A stretch of 35,823 nucleotides of DNA from Chara braunii. Lineage: Eukaryota; Streptophyta; Charophyceae; Charales; Characeae. Of the stretch, positions 30,890 to 35,823 are shown piece by piece. How positions within the stretch are numbered: position 1 is the stretch's first letter; each line of letters begins with the position of its first letter. The position numbers and the translations under genes were made by a program. Under the pieces are notes generated by a model that worked only from the letters and a program-made list of their open reading frames with translations, was not told where the DNA came from and did no database searches. The stretch covers positions 2,272,497 through 2,308,319 of the forward strand of contig BFEA01000193.1 of assembly GCA_003427395.1 (NCBI GenBank). The letters are read 5' to 3'.

Positions 30890-33800
30890 TCACTCGGTAT
30901 CTTGATCAAGCATCTCTTCGTGATCTTCTTCGTGAAGATGGCGGCGGTCATGATGGTGTCGAGCATCCTCTTCTTCCTCCTCCGTTCCTTCGTCAGGGTA
31001 AACTGCGGAATCAGGCCCTCCAGACGCTGCCCAGTTTCCGCCGTAGCCAGAGGACTGATGCTGCCAGCGTTGCGAGTTGTTAGACTCGCCGCCATGCATG
31101 CGATGCCCCTTGTACATCGGCACCGTCTCCATGGTCAGATGATTTGTGCCAGCACCGTCGTGGTGATCCCGTCGATGATCGCCGTCATCCGACGAAGATC
31201 CTGAACGCGGCGGACACCTGTTCAGATTAGTGACACCAGGGACCGTTCCCCCTCCCCTCCGCGACAAGGACGTTGACTGAAGACCACTCTCCGCCTTGAC
31301 AGACTTCAGCCGCAGAGGAGCTCTGGGAGCCTCCTGGTAACCAAGTTCCGCAGCGGCAGCCGCCCCGCTCCGCCTACCGCTGTTGCTGTAATAGCCCCCC
31401 CCGTCTGCACCTCCAGCTGCTGCCGTTGCTTCACCGCCGTTCCCGTCTGGTTCCAACGAGCCATCATCTTCGTTCCCCAACAACAGCAGCCTGTCATCCT
31501 GGGGCGAGCCCCCGGCTGCTACCATCCCCTCCCCGCCTGCCGGCACGAGGGCCAGTTGCATGTTGGAAGCGGGGGACCCCGAGGCCTCATCCGCGGACGG
31601 GCTCCGCACTCGCGGAGATGGCGTCTGCGCGTCGTTCTCCGCCAATCTCACCCCGCGCGCGTCTTTCCTAGGCCTTCTCCACCTCTTCGTCGACGTCGTG
31701 CCATCCACTTCGAAGTCCTCCTCCATCCTATTTCTGTGCAGATACATCCACAGCTTCCGGTCTCCGCAGTACTTCACACAAGGATCTCGCTCGTAGTGAA
31801 GCCTGTCGAGCGCCCCACTCACAACTTGGTTAATCTGAGAGTCCGACACGTCCTCCACAATATACTGCGAGTCTCGCAAGAGCTCGCAGACGTCAGCTCG
31901 CGTTCCTATTCCGTCCGGAAGACGAGCAGCCGCGTCGCGAACGAGACAGAGAATAGTCACATGCGGAGGCCTGTCCGGTTTCAACATGAAATGATCTCTC
32001 GCCTTGGAGGTAGGTTTCCCCCCTCCCCGCCGAATCGGAGCGACCACCGCCTTTCCTCCATCCCTGGCCGTGTAATGAAACGCCCTGTCGGGCACCGCAT
32101 AGCGATGCCGTTCCTCCATCCTGAAGTACTGCCTCATGTCCATCGTCGAGGAGTCGATAGTTACTGTGCTTTTCTGCGCGCGCACCGAGCTGAAGCGCTC
32201 CTTGTCGCTCACCGTCGCCGGGACGACTGGGGGCGGGAGCGGTGGAGGGAACAGTTCGTCCAACTTCAAAGATACCAGCCAATCCCTGAAATAGTTGTCC
32301 ACCTTCGCAATCACTTTCCTGCTCACTCCCCATCCCTCCGTATCGGCCTGGATGACAAGGACGGGAGAGCCATCAGACATCGTGATCGTCGTCGTTCCCA
32401 AGGACGGAGGAGTCGGACCAGTCCACGCCCACAGCTTGTTCTCTTTGTCATGGTGAACGAGAGGTTGGGACTGCTTAAGACCAGCCGACGCGGTCGTGGG
32501 TCGATGCGCGAGGCTGTACAAGGCCGCCCTGACGATCTTCCCGACGGCTTCCGCAGATACGTTCGCAAGCCGCTGATCGCCAGGATTGACTCTCACCATT
32601 TCCACGATGTCGCGAAGAGACCACCAATAAATCTCTCCCGGCACCGAGCCATTGTTGCTTAGCAAAGGTTGAAGAAGCGCAGCACGGACGGCACCCAGAA
32701 CATGCCGCGTGGAGAAAGGCGGACCACCGTCCCCCAATTCTCTCGCCGGTTCCACCGCCTCCGCAGCTTGCAAGTTGGCCTCCGGAGGCGGCGGAATAGG
32801 AGTGGCAGCATTCATTGCGAGAACAGGTGACTTCTTCCCCATGCTGGCGGTGCCGCCATTCTGGTAGTGGTGCTGATTCGAGAGAAGTTTCGGTGACCCT
32901 GACACCGCGGGCGGTGGCGTCGCTCCTCGGGAGGCCATACCTGCTGCGCTAGGGGACATTCTCGGCCGCTTATGATTGTTGGGTTGCTTGAGGGCGGCCG
33001 TCGGCGCACCCGCGGCGCCTTGCGCCTCTTGCTCCTGATCGTTCCTCTTTCTTGATGAAGCGCTCACTTTCGGTATCTTGGTGATGATCGGTGAAGAATC
33101 AGCAGTTCGCGGCGCAACAGCAGGAACACTCCGCTGCTGCGTCGCCAGAGAAGCGAACGCAACGCCAAACGAAGACAGCGCTGCAGCGCGCGGTGACTGC
33201 GGTGGCAAAGGGGGCGTGCCCGCAGACCCCGAGCGCACCTTCAACGAAGAAGAAGGCACCGGGGTCTTCAGTGGGGCGGCAACCGCTCCCTTCACATGAT
33301 TCTCCTCCCCCCCAACGCGCTGCTGCTGCTGTTGATGCGAGCCCTGCCGACTCCTTGAGTTCGATGAGGGAACCTTGCCCGCTGAAGGAACTTTCGACGC
33401 AAACGGAGGAGACAGAGGTGTTCCGTTGATTGGCGCCGGCACAACCTTGCCGTATTGCTGAGTCTTGTACTCCTTCCAACGATTGACCTTGTCAGAGAGA
33501 TCCGCCTCCGGGTACAACTCCCAAAGCTTCCGCATCTCCAAAAGATTGTTCACCATCTTGTTGTGGTATTCTCTGAGGTGATGGTAGTGCTGTTTCCTTT
33601 GGAGATAGACTAATCCTTCGTTGTAGCGAACGACCCTCGGGTTGCAGTGGCCCCCTTGAAGGCGCTTCCACAGTTCTGCTAGTGGACTGCCAAAGTGGAA
33701 ATCGGCGCCGCCAAGCAAGTCGTGAAGCGTGTCGTGAATGCCTTCAGGGCCAACGGGAGGGAGGAACCTCAACAAACTGCATCGATCCTCGTCCGTCAAG

Positions 33801-34112
33801 CAACTGTTCCACGTCTCCAACGAAAGAACGGAACCCAGATCAGATAACCCAAACAATTCTGAAGGCAACTCACAAACTTCATTCCCTACCTGGCACACCT
33901 CCGTTGCTATCACTGAGCCAGCCCCCCCCCCTGCAGCAGCGGCAGCCGCAGCGGCAACCCTACCGCACGTACCCACCGAATCGCCGCTCGAGGACGGCAC
34001 CATAGCCGCCGCCACAGATTGTCGACAATATCCCCGCACAGCCCGAACATCATTCTCCGTCGACGACGCAGACCGACAACTCTTCATCATGCCATTCGAA
34101 ACCACGTCGAGC

Positions 34113-34117
<5 letters not shown>
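30890..34117 (-). CDS. NFRKB-like INO80 chromatin-remodelling subunit, 1075 aa
   Basis: This is the plant homologue of NFRKB (INO80G), a nuclear INO80-complex subunit. Residues 74-205 hold the DEUBAD-type region: EVCQVGNEVCELPSELFGLS, VLSLETWNSCLTDEDR, HFGSPLAELW and YLQRKQHYHHLREYHNKMV. In animals this domain recruits the deubiquitinase UCH37. Residues 225-460 are a disordered Ser/Pro/Ala/Gln linker with basic patches (SSRKRND, NHKRPRM) that may be nuclear signals. Residues 464-567 match the NFRKB winged-helix domain (GEIYWWSLRDIVEMV, KLWAWTGP). Residues 705-812 form a second conserved block (RDHFMLKPDRPPHVTILCLV, GALDRLHYERDPCV, KLWMYLHR). Residues 815-1075 are Gly/Ser/Ala/His-rich with an acidic end. 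The Met at 34117 fits the family N-terminus length, and ATGGCG is a favoured plant start context. It is uninterrupted and more GC-rich than its flanks. Confidence 0.93.
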
Positions 34118-34188
<71 letters not shown>

Positions 34189-34203
34189 CCTCTCTCTCTC
34201 CCT

Positions 34204-34243
<40 letters not shown>

Positions 34244-34282
34244 CTCACACAGATAAAATCTCCCTCTGCCCTTTACTCTCAC

Positions 34283-34345
<63 letters not shown>
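34118..34345 (-). repeat. GA/GT microsatellite leader of the NFRKB-like gene
   Basis: Plus-strand CT runs (about 34116-34200 and 34289-34325) alternate with CA runs (34205-34237 and 34326-34345). On the coding strand this is a GA-GT-GA-GT purine-rich leader that touches the start codon. In plants GA repeats are bound by BASIC PENTACYSTEINE (GAGA-binding) proteins and are common in 5' leaders. A regulatory role here is inferred from position only. Confidence 0.7.
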
Positions 34346-34346
<1 letters not shown>

Positions 34347-34607
34347 TCGCGAGCACTCACGAACACAAACACACCCTTGTACGTACTTAAGCGGCCACTA
34401 CTAGCTCACACGCTCGCTCTGTTTCCTTCTCCAATCGAGCACCACTGCAAATCAACCGGGTTTCACTTGCTCGGTTACAACTGCCAAGGAACAGCAAGGC
34501 TGACAGTACGGTCGCAGCGAGAGAATAGATGGAACTTACAGAAGACACCCACAAAGGCAGATAAACGAGCACGCGGAAAGGAGGACGACGGCGTTTCGTA
34601 TCTCCAG

Positions 34608-34671
34608 CAGTGCAAAATAACGCGACGACTTGGCTCCCGCAGTGCAAAATAACGCGACGACTTGGCGAGCG
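34608..34671. repeat. Tandem duplication, period 32 bp
   Basis: CAGTGCAAAATAACGCGACG begins at 34608 and 34640. The copies are identical for their full length except the last bases. Confidence 0.92.
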
Positions 34672-35018
34672 GTTCTAAATGACATCGCCAAGGTTGGAAA
34701 GACAAGCCAGCGGCGTGATAAAGAAGGCGGAAGGTGGCGAGAGATACGGAGGTGCGGGTCGGATACCGCCCATGGTGCGCCAAGGAGCGCAGTGCCCGAG
34801 TGAGAAGGCATGCGAGAACAGAACAGAACAGCTCAAGGGAGGGAAAAGAAAAGAAGACGAGTACCAAAGCGCTGGGAAAGGTGGTCAAGGGTGGTTGTTA
34901 GGCTGGCGGGATGCGAGACTTTCAGTTCAGTTACATGGCATGAGAAGGATCTGGGGGCACACCGGTAGGTAGACAGTTCTAGAAGAGCAACAGGGCTTGA
35001 GAGCAGGCAAGAGGACAT

Positions 35019-35588
35019 TTACCCCACGCCAATGTCAACCCGTGTCGACCACGGTCCCCGTAAAGCAACTACGCAGGTAGACCGACAGGATTGGCCGCCA
35101 TGATGACGAGGGAGAGGGTGACACACCTCCGGCGCCGTCCAATGGGCGGGGAAGGGTTGGGAGGACCCGGGTGGTACGATCGTCCTCACGACCCAAAAAC
35201 CAGCTGCCGACCACAAAGACATGAGCACCAAACGACCGCCTAGAGTCGAGACCGTAGAAGGCACGGGAGGGAGGAGGGGAGCGAGGGGAGGAGGAGCAGG
35301 AGGAGGAGGAGGGGAGGAGGGGAGGCGCTCCTCCACCAACGACGTCCCCTGCTGCAGCTCGCCGTCTGCTGCTACGAAGGAGCCTGACAAAATACGACGG
35401 GATCTCCAATGGCCCGCAACCTCCTCCAAGGTCACTCGCCTGGAAGGAGTCATTTCTTGAATGGGTCTAAACCGTGAAGTCTGGGCGTCGCTATTGCTAC
35501 CGAGCTCCAGCTCTCCCGCCTGTTCGAGCCAGGCGGCGGCACCGTTTTCCTCGCGACGCCGTTGGTTTGACAACGCCGTCTGCGCCAT
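35019..35588 (-). CDS. Hypothetical minus-strand ORF or upstream exon, 189 aa
   Basis: The ORF begins MAQTALSNQRRREENG at 35588, again in ATGGCG context, and is open to 35019. The N-terminal half (about residues 1-90) has a plausible protein composition. A proline run follows at about 91-110, produced by a GGAGGA-type stretch on the plus strand. I recognise no domain. The TAA stop overlaps a splice-donor-like GG/GTAAAT (coding strand, intron start at 35022), so it may be a first exon spliced to something at lower coordinates, possibly even an upstream exon of the NFRKB-like gene. It could equally be an unspliced chance ORF in GC-rich promoter DNA. Its GC bias and lack of homology argue for caution. 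Confidence 0.22.
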   Translation of the reverse strand: MAQTALSNQRRREENGAAAWLEQAGELELGSNSDAQTSRFRPIQEMTPSRRVTLEEVAGHWRSRRILSGSFVAADGELQQGTSLVEERLPSSPPPPPAPPPLAPLLPPVPSTVSTLGGRLVLMSLWSAAGFWVVRTIVPPGSSQPFPAHWTAPEVCHPLPRHHGGQSCRSTCVVALRGPWSTRVDIGVG

Positions 35589-35589
35589 C

Positions 35590-35823
35590 AGGGCGGAGAG
35601 AGGGAGAGGGAGAGGGAGAGGGAAAGGGAGAGCGAGAGGAGAGAGGGCGAGAGAGAGAGCGAGAGAGAGAGCGAGAGAGGGAGGGAGGGAGGGAGGGACG
35701 TCATGTCATGTCCCACACCCATGACAGTGCCAGCTCCGCTCTTAGCTACTCCCACCCACTCACCCTCTCCCTCTGCCTCTCGCGCGCGCGCTCGCTCGCT
35801 CGCTCGATCTCCTCCCTCCCCTG
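35590..35823. other. Purine-rich then pyrimidine-rich window edge
   Basis: A (GGGAGA)n and GAGA/GGGAG-rich purine tract runs from about 35596 to 35698. It is followed by CCCACC/CTCC-rich DNA with alternating CGCGCG and CTCG runs near 35780-35805. No gene can be supported; it may be promoter or leader DNA for the minus-strand ORF to the left. Confidence 0.5.

Noticed and set aside
31556-32662. 368-residue plus-strand ORF inside the NFRKB-like gene
   Set aside because: It is antisense to a strongly conserved protein. The open frame follows from the GC-rich codon use of the real gene.
10430-34345. CRISPR-like regular repeats
   Set aside because: The repeated units are dinucleotide arrays or two-copy tandem duplications in a plant-type nuclear sequence, with no repeat-spacer structure.

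Overview
The window looks like nuclear DNA of a green plant of the streptophyte line. The main evidence is a 1075-residue minus-strand protein at 30890-34117. It carries the DEUBAD and winged-helix blocks of the plant NFRKB-type INO80-complex subunit, and its C-terminal block is of the kind conserved across land plants. A second minus-strand gene at 15039-16043 encodes a ZOP1/WBP4-like protein with a U1-C zinc finger, an OCRE domain and a C-terminal GLYG tail. The very repeat-rich setting (long CT/GA and CA arrays, a Ty3/gypsy element, many MITE-like foldbacks) would suit a large charophyte-type genome such as Chara. That species guess is inference only. There is no prokaryotic gene organisation.

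Layout. Positions 1-2558 are gene-free, low-complexity DNA rich in short palindromes. Positions 2563-12680 are one decayed Ty3/gypsy LTR retrotransposon lying on the minus strand: 5' LTR 12680-11627, PBS, a long leader with microsatellite and tandem duplications, gag, protease, and RT ending at 5592. The segment with RNase H, integrase, PPT and most of the 3' LTR (about 2640-5591) is flipped to the plus strand. The last 76 bp of the 3' LTR stay in the original orientation at 2563-2638. This reads as a single internal inversion after insertion. Positions 12685-15000 hold CCGGA-rich clusters, a CA repeat and degenerate repeats downstream of the ZOP1-like gene. A 1163-bp hAT-like non-autonomous element with a perfect 8-bp target duplication sits at 17159-18321.

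Positions 18322-30800 carry no recognisable gene. They contain at least two families of roughly 110-140 bp foldback elements, a larger foldback at 21690-22158, CT and CA arrays, and many local tandem duplications with periods of 22-218 bp. The NFRKB-like gene follows. Its start codon directly abuts a long GA tract (CT on the plus strand). The right edge (34400-35823) has a possible upstream exon or leader ORF at 35019-35588 and purine-rich DNA.

The two host genes act in different nuclear processes: chromatin remodelling (NFRKB/INO80) and pre-mRNA splicing or RNA-directed silencing (ZOP1/WBP4). Nothing suggests they are functionally linked beyond sharing a strand. Both appear as single uninterrupted ORFs. 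All family assignments come from motif recognition by eye; no database search was run.
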